A stretch of DNA of 64,000 nucleotides from Archangium gephyra. Lineage in GTDB: Bacteria > Myxococcota > Myxococcia > Myxococcales > Myxococcaceae. Made by a program: the position numbers and the translations under genes. The notes beneath the pieces were generated by a model. That model had not been told where the DNA came from. It saw only the letters and a list, made by a program, of their open reading frames with translations, and did not search any database. The stretch spans positions 12,238,501 to 12,302,500 of the forward strand of contig NZ_CP011509.1 in the NCBI RefSeq assembly GCF_001027285.1, written 5' to 3'. Shown here in pieces: positions 27,831 through 39,703 of this stretch. The first letter of the stretch is position 1. Each line of letters opens with the position of its first letter.

Positions 27831-29557
27831 GACTGCTTTCCTTGCTGGGAGAACCAGGCGGTCCAGCCAGCCTGGCGATGGAGCTCCGTGGGTTTGATGT
27901 CGCCGGCGCGCTGGCCGAGCGCGATGCAGCGGGCCTCGTAGCGGCGGGTGCCCTCGGTGACGCGGAGGGCACTCACGGGGCCGAGCTGGCCGAGCTCGCG
28001 GGCATAACGGTAGTGGTAGCCCTCGCACAGGGCACGCTCGAGCGCCTGGGCGGCCTCGTGCAGACGCGTGTCGGGCACGTCGGTCTCGAGGAAGAGCCGG
28101 TAGGCCGGTGGCGCGTGGGGCTCCCACTCGGGGGCCACCATGGCGAACGGAGGACGCGGGCCGCCGAGCACCGCGGGCAGCAGGGCTTCGAGCACGGTGG
28201 AGACGCGGGTGGCCGCGAGCTTCTCTCCGACGAGGTCGCTCACGGCATCGGCCCGGCCCAGGAAGCGCAGACAGGGCGTGGCGTGGTGGAAGCCCTCGAC
28301 GCGGACGAGGTCTCCGATGCGGTAGCGCAGCAGGCCGCCCGAGGTGGACAGGAGGACGGAGTAGGTGCGGCCGGCTTCGAGCTCATGGGCGAGCCGTGGG
28401 CGGGCCTCGGGGTGCTCGGGCTCGAGGAACTCGAAGAAGTGGCTGCGGACGGCGAGCACGGGGGCGGGGGCATCGAAGAGGGGCAGCGTGACGACGCCCT
28501 CGGTGGCGAGCAGACCCTTGCCCTGGATTTCGACGCCCTGGAAGCGGCGGCGGGCGGGAGCGACGGAGTGCGCGGCCTGGGCATCGGTCCACATGCTGAG
28601 CAACGCGAGCCGGGGCCAGAGCATGCGTCCCTGGAGTCCGGAGCGGAGGGCCTCGCGAAGCACGCGGGCACGCTCGGGCCGGGGAGAAAACCGCATCCCA
28701 GACAGCACAGTGCCCACTCCTCCCTCGCCCCCCGGGAGAGGGTCGGGGTGAGGGTGCCCGTCCCCGTCCTCCCCACCGTGCTCCCCACCGAGTCCCCGAG
28801 GCGGCCTGCACACCCCACGCTCCAGATCATCCGCCAGCCGCTCCCCATGCCGCTCCAGTGCATCCATGAGCAACGTGAGGAAGCTCGGATTCCACACGCT
28901 CAGGAGCGCCAGCTCCTCACAGGCCACGAGGAACCACAGCGTCACATACCTGCACGACTCGACATCGGGCAGCCGGGCCACCGCACCGGGCACGGCGAAC
29001 ACGCGCGAGAGCACCGGCTGCAAGAAGCGCGGGAAGTACGCCGAGTCCTCCACGCTCCCCACCGGAATCCCTCCGGCGGTCCTCCCCTGCTTGCGCCCGA
29101 TGGGCGAGATGGACCAGTAGCTCGGGCCCTCGCGGACGGCGGGGCGCGAGTGCAACAGGTCGAACAGCATGGGCGCGAGCGCGCGTTGGAACTCGTCGAG
29201 CAGCCCCCGCGTCATGGGCACGTACTTGGACGCCCCCGAGGAGCCACCGGAGGGCTCGAAGCGGCTCACCGGTTCAAGGGTGAGGACGCGCGGTGTCCCC
29301 GCCTTGAGCGCCTCGATGTCCGGAAGCACCGAGTCCGGCGTGGAGATGGGGACCGCGTCCTGGAACTCGCGCGCGGTGCGGAGGCGGGAGAAGCCGGGGA
29401 CCCTCTCGGACTGAACGGTGTCCCGCGTCGCCCGGAGGATCCGGGTGAGGTTCTCGGACTGGGCTTCCTCGGGACGCGCGAGTGCCCGGTGGAACAGGAA
29501 CGCGGCTGGCGCCTGGGCCGCCATGAGCCCCGAGAGTAGACGGCGTGATGTCAGCAT
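27827..29557 (-). CDS. GH3-family acyl-acid amido synthetase-like protein
   Basis: 576 residues of the GH3 fold, known from plants where it adenylates an acyl acid (auxin, jasmonate, benzoates) and joins it to an amino acid. The phosphate loop SGGSSGASKYVP (103-114) and the GLLRYRIGDLVRVEGF motif (408-423) are clear, as is FLGRADAVSDLVGEKL. Residues 268-280 (HPHPDPLPGGEGG) are encoded by a REP-like element inserted in frame, in a loop between the two lobes. ATG at 29557 chosen; little ribosome-binding sequence is left because another REP copy lies 24 bases upstream. Coupled to the Rieske gene. The acid and amine substrates are unknown. Confidence 0.85.
   Translation of the reverse strand: MLTSRRLLSGLMAAQAPAAFLFHRALARPEEAQSENLTRILRATRDTVQSERVPGFSRLRTAREFQDAVPISTPDSVLPDIEALKAGTPRVLTLEPVSRFEPSGGSSGASKYVPMTRGLLDEFQRALAPMLFDLLHSRPAVREGPSYWSISPIGRKQGRTAGGIPVGSVEDSAYFPRFLQPVLSRVFAVPGAVARLPDVESCRYVTLWFLVACEELALLSVWNPSFLTLLMDALERHGERLADDLERGVCRPPRGLGGEHGGEDGDGHPHPDPLPGGEGGVGTVLSGMRFSPRPERARVLREALRSGLQGRMLWPRLALLSMWTDAQAAHSVAPARRRFQGVEIQGKGLLATEGVVTLPLFDAPAPVLAVRSHFFEFLEPEHPEARPRLAHELEAGRTYSVLLSTSGGLLRYRIGDLVRVEGFHHATPCLRFLGRADAVSDLVGEKLAATRVSTVLEALLPAVLGGPRPPFAMVAPEWEPHAPPAYRLFLETDVPDTRLHEAAQALERALCEGYHYRYARELGQLGPVSALRVTEGTRRYEARCIALGQRAGDIKPTELHRQAGWTAWFSQQGKQS
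28722..28760. repeat. REP-like element inside GH3 coding sequence, copy 4
   Basis: CCCTCGCCCCCCGGGAGAGG, then GTCGGGGTGAGGGTGCCCG. Same layout as the intergenic copies. Its length keeps the GH3 frame open and it is translated as HPHPDPLPGGEGG, a peptide seen only as an artefact frame at the other copies. Confidence 0.85.
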
Positions 29558-29580
29558 GGGTTCAACCTGAGACCCTCGCA

Positions 29581-29615
29581 ACCCTCACCCCGTCCCTCTC
29601 CCGGAGGGCGAGGGG
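29581..29615. repeat. REP-like palindromic element, copy 5
   Basis: Reverse orientation: ACCCTCACCCCGTCCCTCTC then CCGGAGGGCGAGGGG. It fills most of the 77-base gap between the GNAT stop and the GH3 start, the only loose joint in this minus-strand gene run. Confidence 0.85.
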
Positions 29616-29634
29616 AGATTGCTCGCGGTGGACA

Positions 29635-30402
29635 TCATGCCCTCACTCCGATCAGCTTCAGGCCCCGGCGCGTCCACAGCCGCACCTGCTTCATCGTCAG
29701 CTCCGTCAGCGCCCACAGCAGATCCCTCGCTCGGATCTCCGCCAGGCACACCAGTTCTTCCCCCTCCACGTGCGCCGGGTTGCTCCTCGCGAAGAAGGCG
29801 ATGTGTGGGTGCGCCGCGGCCTCCCTGTCGATCGGCGACACCCCGTCCCGCACCCGGTAGTGCGTGCCCGTGAAGCGCACCGTTCCCTTCGTCCCGTCGT
29901 ACTGCTCTCCGAACCAGCGCCCGGCCAGTACGCGCAGGAAGGACACCCGCTCCGGCGGTGCCTCCCAGTCGTGACGCGGCACCGTGCGCGGGAAGTGGTT
30001 CACCGCCAGCAGGTACGTCTTGTACCCCGCGCTCAACAGCAGCCACAGCAACGGCCGCAGCGGGCGGCGCAGCTTGCGCGCGAGCATGAAACGCCCGAAG
30101 CGCACCTGCAGCTCCTTCTGTCCCCAGTAGTCCGGGTGGATGACGGTGTCGCCCGAGAAGACGACCTCCACCGCCCGTCCCGCCACCTGCTCCTCCGAGA
30201 CGCGCAGCGTGCTGAAGCCCACCAGCTCGCCCGAGCGCCTCGCGGACAGGAGAATCACATACTGTTTGTCGGCTAGGTCCCGCGTGAAACGCTCGGCGCT
30301 CACGCCCGCGTAGCACACCTGCATCAGCGCGAGCATCTGCGCGCGCTGGTGCTCCGTGAGCGACTCGCGCGAAACCGTGGCTCCCTTCAAGGCGGAGAAC
30401 AT
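29635..30402 (-). CDS. GNAT-superfamily acyltransferase-like protein
   Basis: 255 residues. The first half has a GNAT-like layout: HQRAQMLALMQVCYAGVSAERFTRDLADKQYVILL (fragmented for description), ELVGFSTLRVSE, and a strand pair VEVVFSGDTVIHPDYWGQKELQ where the acyl-CoA loop would lie. It resembles N-acyl-amino-acid synthase/autoinducer-synthase-like proteins more than ribosomal acetyltransferases, but I am not certain. The C-terminal half (about 165-255) is unfamiliar. It begins 8 bases after the RnfD/FG-GAP gene and precedes GH3 on the same strand, which suggests an acyl-transfer role in the same pathway. Confidence 0.7.
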   Translation of the reverse strand: MFSALKGATVSRESLTEHQRAQMLALMQVCYAGVSAERFTRDLADKQYVILLSARRSGELVGFSTLRVSEEQVAGRAVEVVFSGDTVIHPDYWGQKELQVRFGRFMLARKLRRPLRPLLWLLLSAGYKTYLLAVNHFPRTVPRHDWEAPPERVSFLRVLAGRWFGEQYDGTKGTVRFTGTHYRVRDGVSPIDREAAAHPHIAFFARSNPAHVEGEELVCLAEIRARDLLWALTELTMKQVRLWTRRGLKLIGVRA

Positions 30403-30410
30403 CGGACTCC

Positions 30411-33263
<2,853 letters not shown>

Positions 33264-33376
33264 GGGACGCGCCTCCGAGCGCGCACCGAGAGTGCACCGC
33301 CCCCGCCCCTCTGTCCAGGACGGGCGGGGGGCTTGCATGTCCCCCCTGGAGCCTGCCCACCATCACGTCGATTCCC

Positions 33377-34327
33377 ATGCTTCCCTCCTCGTGCGCGCCC
33401 CTTCCTGCAAACTCCGGGCACCTCCCGCTTCGCGCTCCCGTTCCTCCCGAGCTGCTCGGCCGCGCCACCGTGCCGGCCCTGCTGCGGCTCGCCGCCACCC
33501 AGTGGGCGTGGATCTCCCTGTGCTGGCTGGGAATGGACCGGGTGCCCACCCTGGCTCCGCTGCTCGCGCTGCTCGTCGCCGGCCGGCTGCATGCGCTCGG
33601 CGTCGTCCTGCATGACGCCATCCACCTGCCCTGGCGTCACAAGGGCCCCGCGCTCCGGCTGTTGGAGCTGCTCGCCGGCCTCCCCGTCGCCACCACGCTG
33701 GAGGCCATGCGCTACCACCACCTGCGCCACCACCGCGACGCGGGCCTGCCCTCGGACCCGTACCGGCGGCCTCCCGCGAGCCCCTGGCGCCAGTTCGCCG
33801 TGTGGCTGCGCGTCTGTCCCATCCTCCCCTTCTGGGTGCTGCGCGGTCCCGTTGGCCTGCTCGCCTGGCTCCTCCCCGTCCTGCGCACCCCGTACGCGCG
33901 GCTCTTCCTCCAGGACCGCTCCGGCAACGCACTCACCCACGACGCCGAAGTGCTCGGCTGCGCCCGCGCCGAGTCCGCCCAGGTCCTCTTCCACCTCGTG
34001 GTGCTCGCCGCCGCCCTGCGCTGGCCCTCGGCGGTGGGCCTCGGCTACGGCCTGCCCTTCCTGCTGACCTCGGCGCTGTGCGCGTGGCGCCTGCTCGCCG
34101 AACACACTCCCAGCACGGTGAATGGACGCACCCTGCGTGACGTGCTCGCCTGCACCTCGGATCATGGGCTCGGCTGGCTGGGCCGGCTGCTCACCGCGCC
34201 GCTCCACGTGGGCTGCCACGTGGTGCACCACCTGCATCCCCAGGTGTCCCTGCACCACCTGCCCCGGCTTCGCGACTGGTACCTCCTGCGCTACCCTGAC
34301 CTCTACCCCCGCCCGCGTCGGCCCTGA
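33377..34327 (+). CDS. Fatty acid desaturase-family protein
   Basis: 316 residues with hydrophobic segments and the three histidine boxes of membrane di-iron desaturases/hydroxylases: LHDAIHLPWRH, RYHHLRHHRDA and HVVHHLHPQVSLHH. These enzymes use O2 to desaturate or hydroxylate acyl chains or other lipids. The gene is divergent from the RnfD/FG-GAP gene across a 113-base gap with no clear promoter boxes. Its stop overlaps the start of the next gene (TGATG), so the two are coupled. Exact substrate unknown. Confidence 0.85.
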   Translation: MLPSSCAPLPANSGHLPLRAPVPPELLGRATVPALLRLAATQWAWISLCWLGMDRVPTLAPLLALLVAGRLHALGVVLHDAIHLPWRHKGPALRLLELLAGLPVATTLEAMRYHHLRHHRDAGLPSDPYRRPPASPWRQFAVWLRVCPILPFWVLRGPVGLLAWLLPVLRTPYARLFLQDRSGNALTHDAEVLGCARAESAQVLFHLVVLAAALRWPSAVGLGYGLPFLLTSALCAWRLLAEHTPSTVNGRTLRDVLACTSDHGLGWLGRLLTAPLHVGCHVVHHLHPQVSLHHLPRLRDWYLLRYPDLYPRPRRP

Positions 34328-34962
34328 TGCTCGCCCCTCTCACCCGCGTCCTCATCCTCGCCCTGCTGGGCCTGTCCGCGCTGCTCGGCTTCTTCTTCTG
34401 GCGCAGGCAGAACGTCCAGGCGGCTCGCGGCGGCCGCATCTCCCCGCCCAAGCTCGCCTGGCTCTTCTACGCCATCTTCCTCTGGTTCCTTCTCTGCCCC
34501 CTCGTGGCGCTCGACTCCGCCGTGCACCCGGATCTGCGGCTCGTGCTCGGAAGCTTCGGCGCCTTCATGTGGCTGCGCGGCATGGCCGAGCTCTACATGC
34601 TCTACGTCTCCTACAACTGGAAGCCTCCGTACGGCATCGGCCATGACGTGCTGTGCATCGTCCTCGTGCTCGGCGGTCTCTCCTGGTACCAGCTCCACCG
34701 CGACGGCCCGCCCTCGCCGCTGGACGTGTGGGCCCTGTCGCTGATCGCCCTCGTGCTGGTGAGCCTCATCGTCGAGGTGATGTACGCCACGCTCTTCTTC
34801 CAGGCCGTGGAGGGACACACCACCGGGGACGACGGCATCTGGTTCGCCGACGAGGAGCAGGCCCGCTTCCGCCGCATCAACCGCATCACCCTGGCCTGCA
34901 ACATTCCGCTGTACGCGGGACTCGGCGGCCTGCTCGCCGTGGCCCTCGGATTCGCGGTATAG
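34327..34962 (+). CDS. Uncharacterised multi-pass membrane protein
   Basis: 211 residues with five likely transmembrane helices (VLILALLGLSALLGFFFW, LAWLFYAIFLWFLLCPLVAL, VLCIVLVLGGLSWYQL, ALSLIALVLVSLIVEVMYAT, NIPLYAGLGGLLAVALGFAV). No catalytic motif is seen. ATG overlaps the desaturase stop, so it probably assists that enzyme in the membrane. Family not recognised. Confidence 0.75.
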   Translation: MLAPLTRVLILALLGLSALLGFFFWRRQNVQAARGGRISPPKLAWLFYAIFLWFLLCPLVALDSAVHPDLRLVLGSFGAFMWLRGMAELYMLYVSYNWKPPYGIGHDVLCIVLVLGGLSWYQLHRDGPPSPLDVWALSLIALVLVSLIVEVMYATLFFQAVEGHTTGDDGIWFADEEQARFRRINRITLACNIPLYAGLGGLLAVALGFAV

Positions 34963-35029
34963 GCAGCGCCCCGCTTCCTCCCAGGCCGGTGCGAGGAAGC
35001 GCGGACGAACCCCTGGGGGAACTCTTCAC

Positions 35030-35380
35030 ATGACGCTCAAGACACTCGCTTCCGCCGCCACCCTTCTGCTCACGCTCTCGCCGCTCTCCATCGCCTCGGC
35101 GCAGTCCACCACCGAGAACGTCTTCCTCTTCGAGACGGTGGACAGCTACGAGCTGAAGAACGCGTACTGGCTCAAGCTCACCGGCATCGTGCGCGGCGAG
35201 GCGACGCCCCGCATCGTCGAAGTCCGGGCCAGCGTCTCCGACACCTACAACCAGTACCTGCGCGCGTGCGAGCGCATGATGCTCATGGCCATGAGCAAGC
35301 CGGGCCAGTACTACTTCGAGCTGCAGCTCGCCAACTACACGAATCCCCCCGTCACCGGCTGCAAGCTCGTGCGCCGCTAG
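35030..35380 (+). CDS. Small exported protein
   Basis: 116 residues: signal peptide cleaved near IASA-QS, then an 92-residue domain with SYELKNAYWLKLTGIVRGEA, VEVRASVSDTYNQYLRACER and FELQLANYTNPPVTGCKLVR, including two cysteines that may pair. Family not recognised. It precedes the repeat lipoprotein gene by 38 bases and may share its transcript. Confidence 0.7.
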   Translation: MTLKTLASAATLLLTLSPLSIASAQSTTENVFLFETVDSYELKNAYWLKLTGIVRGEATPRIVEVRASVSDTYNQYLRACERMMLMAMSKPGQYYFELQLANYTNPPVTGCKLVRR

Positions 35381-35418
35381 TGCGCCTCCCACGGAACACG
35401 GACACGCGGAGGCGGACC

Positions 35419-37203
35419 ATGACGCGATGGATAGGGCTGGCGCTCGCGCTGGCGATTGGGAGTGTGCAGCTCGGCTGTGACGAGCCGCGCCCCGTGACTT
35501 CGACACCGGACGGGGACGGCGACGGGGCCCTGGACACCGTGGATTGTGCCCCCACCTCGCCCCAGGCCTGGCGGCGGGTGAGGGCCTACCCCGACGATGA
35601 CGGGGACGGACACGGCAGCGGCGGCCTGATGTGGTTCTGCACCGGGAACGACACCCCCGAGGGCTCCGCCACCACGGCGGATGACTGCGCGCCCCTGGAC
35701 GCCACGCGCTGGCGCCTGGTGGAAGACGGCACCTACTACACCGATGGAGACAAGGACGGGCGCGTCTCCGCCACTCCGGCCGGCACCTGCCACGGCCCGG
35801 ACCCGGCGGCCTACACGCGCACGCCCGGCACGGACTGCGATGACGCGAACCCGAGCCTCTGGCAGCTGCGCGACCTGTACCCGGACAAGGACTGGGACGG
35901 CTACCCGGGTGGGACGGCCGAGCAGCGCTGCATGGGCAACGCGCCGCCCGCGGGCTACTCCGAGACCGCCCAGGACTGCGCGCCCACGGACCCCTCGCGC
36001 AACCGGCTGATGACCTACACCTACCGGGACGCGGACGGGGATGGCGCCACCGTCGCCGAGTCGGGTCAGGTGTGCACCGGCTCGCTGCTCCCCACGGGCT
36101 ACGCCACCAGCGCCGGCCCCCGCCTGGACTGTGACGACACCCGCGCGGACCGGTGGCAGACGACCGGCCTGTACCGGGACGTGGACGGAGACGGCGTGGG
36201 CAGCGGCACACAGGAGCAGCGCTGCCTCAGTGGCACCACCGAGCCCGGCTACGTCTCGAGCACGGGTGACTGCGCTCCCGAGGACAAGACGCGCTGGACG
36301 CGGGTGACCTACTCCTGGCGCGACGCGGACGGGGACGACGCCTGGGTGTCCGAGTGGGGCGAGCTGTGCATCGCCGCCTACAGCGTGCCGCCCGGCTACT
36401 CCAGCTCGTGGCCGTCCTCCATCGACTGCGATGACACCCGGGCCTCGGTGCGCTTCTGGGGGACCTTCTACCCGGACACGGACGGCGACGGGTTCGGCTC
36501 CGGCGCCAGCGAAACGCTGTGCGCGGGCAGCACCCGGCCCGCCGGCTACTCGACCTCGGGCACCGACTGCGCTCCCGACGACACCTTGCGTTGGCAGAAC
36601 TTCACCTACGCGTACCGCGATGCCGACGGCGACACCTTCACCGTGGCCTCCAGTGGCGCCCTCTGCATCGGCACCAGCTTCCCCGCGGGCTACACGAACA
36701 CGGCCCACGGCAACGACTGCGACGACTCGAGCGCGGACGTGTACCAGAGCCTCCAGGGCTACCTGGACGAGGACGCGGATGGCGTGGGCGCCGGCACTGC
36801 CTCCACCTTCTGCACGAGCGGCTCCCTGCCCACGGGCCATGCCTCCAAGGGCACCGACTGCGCCCCCACCGACGCGAGCCGCTGGCAGAGCCTCTCCTTC
36901 CAGTACGTGGACGCCGACGGCGATGGCCGCACCGTCCCCGCCTCCGGGGCCCTGTGCACGGGCAGCACCCTCCCCGCGCCCTACGCCACCAAGGCCACCG
37001 GCAACGATTGCGATGACGCCAACCCCGCCCTCTTCCTCTGGCGCGTCCTCTACCCGGACAAGGATGGGGACGGGGTGGGTGTCCCTCCTCGCGTCGTCCT
37101 GTGTCTCGACGACGGGCCCGTTCCCCCCGGCTACTCCATCTACGGGTTTGATCCGGACGACTCCACGCCCGGCGTGAAGGACCCCCCGAGGAGCCCGAGC
37201 TAG
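35419..37203 (+). CDS. Lipoprotein of alternating Asp/Cys calcium-loop repeats
   Basis: 594 residues: lipoprotein signal (AIGSVQLGCDEP), then eleven units of 46-52 residues. Two unit types alternate. Type A begins DCAP and carries (Y/W)RDADGD..TV..SG.LC.G...P.GY; type B begins DCDD and carries YPD.DGDG.G.G..E..C.G...P.GY. The order is B-like, then A-B five times. Each has a DxDGDG loop able to bind calcium and a regular cysteine pair. This resembles the MopE-type and thrombospondin-3-like Ca2+ repeats of surface proteins. The C terminus is a short Pro/Ser tail. Probably a rigid surface rod. Confidence 0.88.
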   Translation: MTRWIGLALALAIGSVQLGCDEPRPVTSTPDGDGDGALDTVDCAPTSPQAWRRVRAYPDDDGDGHGSGGLMWFCTGNDTPEGSATTADDCAPLDATRWRLVEDGTYYTDGDKDGRVSATPAGTCHGPDPAAYTRTPGTDCDDANPSLWQLRDLYPDKDWDGYPGGTAEQRCMGNAPPAGYSETAQDCAPTDPSRNRLMTYTYRDADGDGATVAESGQVCTGSLLPTGYATSAGPRLDCDDTRADRWQTTGLYRDVDGDGVGSGTQEQRCLSGTTEPGYVSSTGDCAPEDKTRWTRVTYSWRDADGDDAWVSEWGELCIAAYSVPPGYSSSWPSSIDCDDTRASVRFWGTFYPDTDGDGFGSGASETLCAGSTRPAGYSTSGTDCAPDDTLRWQNFTYAYRDADGDTFTVASSGALCIGTSFPAGYTNTAHGNDCDDSSADVYQSLQGYLDEDADGVGAGTASTFCTSGSLPTGHASKGTDCAPTDASRWQSLSFQYVDADGDGRTVPASGALCTGSTLPAPYATKATGNDCDDANPALFLWRVLYPDKDGDGVGVPPRVVLCLDDGPVPPGYSIYGFDPDDSTPGVKDPPRSPS

Positions 37204-37466
37204 AAGCCCTGCTACTGGGCGAATGAGGAGCGGCTTTTCTCACCAAAAAAGAAAACCGCGACTACACCGTCCTGTTCCCGTTCCAGAGAATATCTGCTAA
37301 TACTGCATTCAACGCAAAATTCTAGGAACCCGGTAGCCCGCCGATGTGCGCTGGATGGGCATGGCAGGCTACCTACATGACGGTGATGGGGAGGCTACGG
37401 GCACCCCCACCCGTGGTGCACCGTCATGGCCGTGACTCCCCTTTCACCCCCCTGGAAGGACGGAAG
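37204..37466. other. AT-rich intergenic leader with stem-loop
   Basis: This 263-base gap is far richer in A/T than its surroundings, mainly at 37230-37330. A stem-loop GCGG(c)TTTTCT/AGAAAACCGC spans 37230-37259, just after the repeat-lipoprotein stop, and TAATAC-like -10 sequences follow near 37290. It probably holds the end of one transcript and the promoter of the subtilase gene. No gene fits in it. Confidence 0.45.
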
Positions 37467-39035
37467 ATGAAGGCCTCGTTTCTCAAGAATCGCGTGACCC
37501 GCACGTGGATGATGGGCTTGTGCTTGATGGCGGCACCCGCCGCGCAGGCCACCAGCGTCAGTGTGTTGGATCCGCGGTTGCCCACCGTGAAGCCCACCAG
37601 TCCCGAGTTGGATCCGGAGACGCCGGTGCAGCGGCTGGTGGTGAAGTTCCACGAGGGCACCCGGGTGCGCGTGCGTGGCGGAGGGCTGCAGGTGGTGTCC
37701 ACCGAGCGCAACCCGGCCGAGCGCGGGCGCATGGCGCGCCGCGGCCTGTCCGAGCAGAAGCTGCGCCAGGATTTGATGGCCGCGCTGAGGGTGCTGGCGG
37801 ACGTGCCGCGCATGGGCCCGCCCGGACGGCTCTTCCGCCAGGACGAGCTCACGCTGGCCGAGCGCAAGCGCCTGGCCGAGGAGCGCAGCGGCAAGGAGCA
37901 GGCGGACCTGGACCTGTACTTCGAGGTGCCGCTCAAGCCGGGTACGCTCGCCGCGGACGTGAACGAGCTGGTGATGCGGCTCAACGCGCTCGACAGCGTG
38001 GAGATCGCCTACGCCGAGGCGGCGACGGAGCCGGCGTGGTTCGGCCTCGAGGTCTCCGGACAGGCCACAAACACCAGCCCGGGCTACGAGGGACTCCAGG
38101 GCTACCTGGACGCGGCCCCGGGTGGCATCGACGCGCGCTACGCCTGGACGATGCCGGGGGGCACGGGCACGGGCGTGAGGATCGTCGACGTGGAGGGAGC
38201 GTGGAACGGGACGCACGAGGATCTCCCGCGCTTCTTCTACACGGGCGGCGTGCAGTTCAATGACCTGGGCTGGCGCAACCACGGCACCGCGGTGATGGGG
38301 GTGCTGGCGGGCCAGGCCAACGGCTACGGCGTCACGGGCGTCTCGTACGGGGCGCAGGTGGGCCACGAGGGCGTCGCCGGCCAGAGCATCGCGAGTGCCA
38401 TCACCCGCGCGGCGCTGGTGGCGGGCAAGGGCGGCGTGGTGCTGCTGCAGTTGCAGGCGCGGGGCCCGCGCGGCACGCGGGACTGCACGTGCAACACGAG
38501 CCAGTGCGACGAGGTGCCGCTGGAGTACTGGCGGGCCAACTTCGACGCCATCGCCCAGGCCACCGCCGCCGGTGTGCACGTGGTGGAGGCGGCCGGCAAC
38601 GGCAGCGTGGACCTGGACTCGCCGGTGTACCGCGGCGCGTTCGATCGCTCGGTGCGGGACTCCGGCGCCATCCTCGTGGCGGCGGGTACGGCGGGCACGC
38701 ACGCGCCCATGTGCTGGACCAACCACGGCAGCCGCGTGGACCTGCACGCCTGGGGCGAGAAGGTCGTGACGCTGGGTTACGGGGACCTGTCCAGCGCGGG
38801 CGAGGACCGGTGGTACACGGGCACCTTCAGCGGGACGTCCAGCGCGGCGCCGATCGTGGTGGGCGCGGTGGCCAACCTGCAGGGCATCGCCCACGCCACT
38901 GGCAAGGGGCCGCTGGAGCCGCGCGCCCTGCGCGAGCTGCTGCGCGCCACCGGCACGCCGCAGGCCTCGGATGCGAAGCAGATTGGCTCCATGCCCAACC
39001 TGCGCGAGGCCATCCCCGAGCTGCTCGCCAAGTAG
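37467..39035 (+). CDS. Subtilisin-like serine protease (S8), secreted
   Basis: 522 residues: signal peptide ending APAAQA-TS, a long propeptide (about 30-200), and an S8 catalytic domain. Triad: Asp in GVRIVDVEGAW, His in WRNHGTAVMGVLAG and Ser in FSGTSSAAPIVVGA; the oxyanion Asn is in VVEAAGNGS. A short Cys cluster (CTCNTSQC) sits between the His and Asn motifs where most relatives have none, and may bind a metal or form a disulphide. Secreted proteases fit predatory feeding. ATG has GGAAGGA upstream. Confidence 0.9.
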   Translation: MKASFLKNRVTRTWMMGLCLMAAPAAQATSVSVLDPRLPTVKPTSPELDPETPVQRLVVKFHEGTRVRVRGGGLQVVSTERNPAERGRMARRGLSEQKLRQDLMAALRVLADVPRMGPPGRLFRQDELTLAERKRLAEERSGKEQADLDLYFEVPLKPGTLAADVNELVMRLNALDSVEIAYAEAATEPAWFGLEVSGQATNTSPGYEGLQGYLDAAPGGIDARYAWTMPGGTGTGVRIVDVEGAWNGTHEDLPRFFYTGGVQFNDLGWRNHGTAVMGVLAGQANGYGVTGVSYGAQVGHEGVAGQSIASAITRAALVAGKGGVVLLQLQARGPRGTRDCTCNTSQCDEVPLEYWRANFDAIAQATAAGVHVVEAAGNGSVDLDSPVYRGAFDRSVRDSGAILVAAGTAGTHAPMCWTNHGSRVDLHAWGEKVVTLGYGDLSSAGEDRWYTGTFSGTSSAAPIVVGAVANLQGIAHATGKGPLEPRALRELLRATGTPQASDAKQIGSMPNLREAIPELLAK

Positions 39036-39232
39036 GCGCTCCGGGCAAGGCGTGAGGTGGGAACGGAGTCCCGGAGCACCGGGGCTCCGTTGCCGTTTCC
39101 GGGGTGGAACGCGCGGGCGGCGGGCGAGCGGCCTTATGACGTGCTCTCCCGCAGTGAGTGTGAAATCTGGGCCTGAACCACACGAAGTGCGGGAGCGCTA
39201 CGAAACGGGGGCAGGGGCAAGCCCAGTGAAGC

Positions 39233-39703
39233 TCAGGCCTCTTCGTCGGGCAGGAGCGTGAGCAGCAGCGCGTCGTCGGGCCCGTGCGGGCGCCAGCCGA
39301 CTGGCGGCGGCGAAGCGCGAAGCGCTGCCCTGGCTTGCTTGACACGCTCCTTATGCGTTTCTGGCGTGTAGGTCGTCCAACGGGCAAGTGCGTGGGCGAC
39401 ATCGAAGCGAGTCTTGTCGTCGAGCACGGCCGGCCAGCCATTCGGGAGGTGCTGAGACAGCTCTCGCACGAATTGCCCGCGCACCAACCGTGTGACGCGA
39501 CGGCTACGCTCCGCCTCGGCCACCAACCCGCTGAACACCTGCACTGCCGCGACGTCATCAGGACCCAGCTCATCCGCCAGTGCCAAGAGTGAGGCGGTGG
39601 GGCGCGCCTCGGCGAAGGCAGTGAGCGAATCGTAGCCACGCTCGCGGACCCGCTCATACAGGCGCGCCTTCACGTTGCCCTGCCAGGCACGTCCGTCGCT
39701 CAT
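39233..39703 (-). CDS. Candidate immunity protein paired with DUF2380 lipoprotein
   Basis: 156 residues, soluble, mostly helical: GNVKARLYERVRERGYDSLTAF, ALADELGPDDVAAVQVFSGL, FVRELSQHLPNGWPAVL, RWTTYTPETHKERVKQARAAL. No catalytic motif seen. Its ATG overlaps the stop of the upstream lipoprotein gene (ATGA) with GGAGAGG before it, so it is made with that protein. Such small genes next to this lipoprotein family recur in myxobacteria as I recall, and cognate immunity is the simplest reading; a direct test is lacking. Confidence 0.72.
   Translation of the reverse strand: MSDGRAWQGNVKARLYERVRERGYDSLTAFAEARPTASLLALADELGPDDVAAVQVFSGLVAEAERSRRVTRLVRGQFVRELSQHLPNGWPAVLDDKTRFDVAHALARWTTYTPETHKERVKQARAALRASPPPVGWRPHGPDDALLLTLLPDEEA

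Noticed and set aside
35500-37180. Regular repeats that might be a CRISPR array
   Set aside because: The period is protein-level (46-52 codons) in one open frame; no conserved short DNA repeat.
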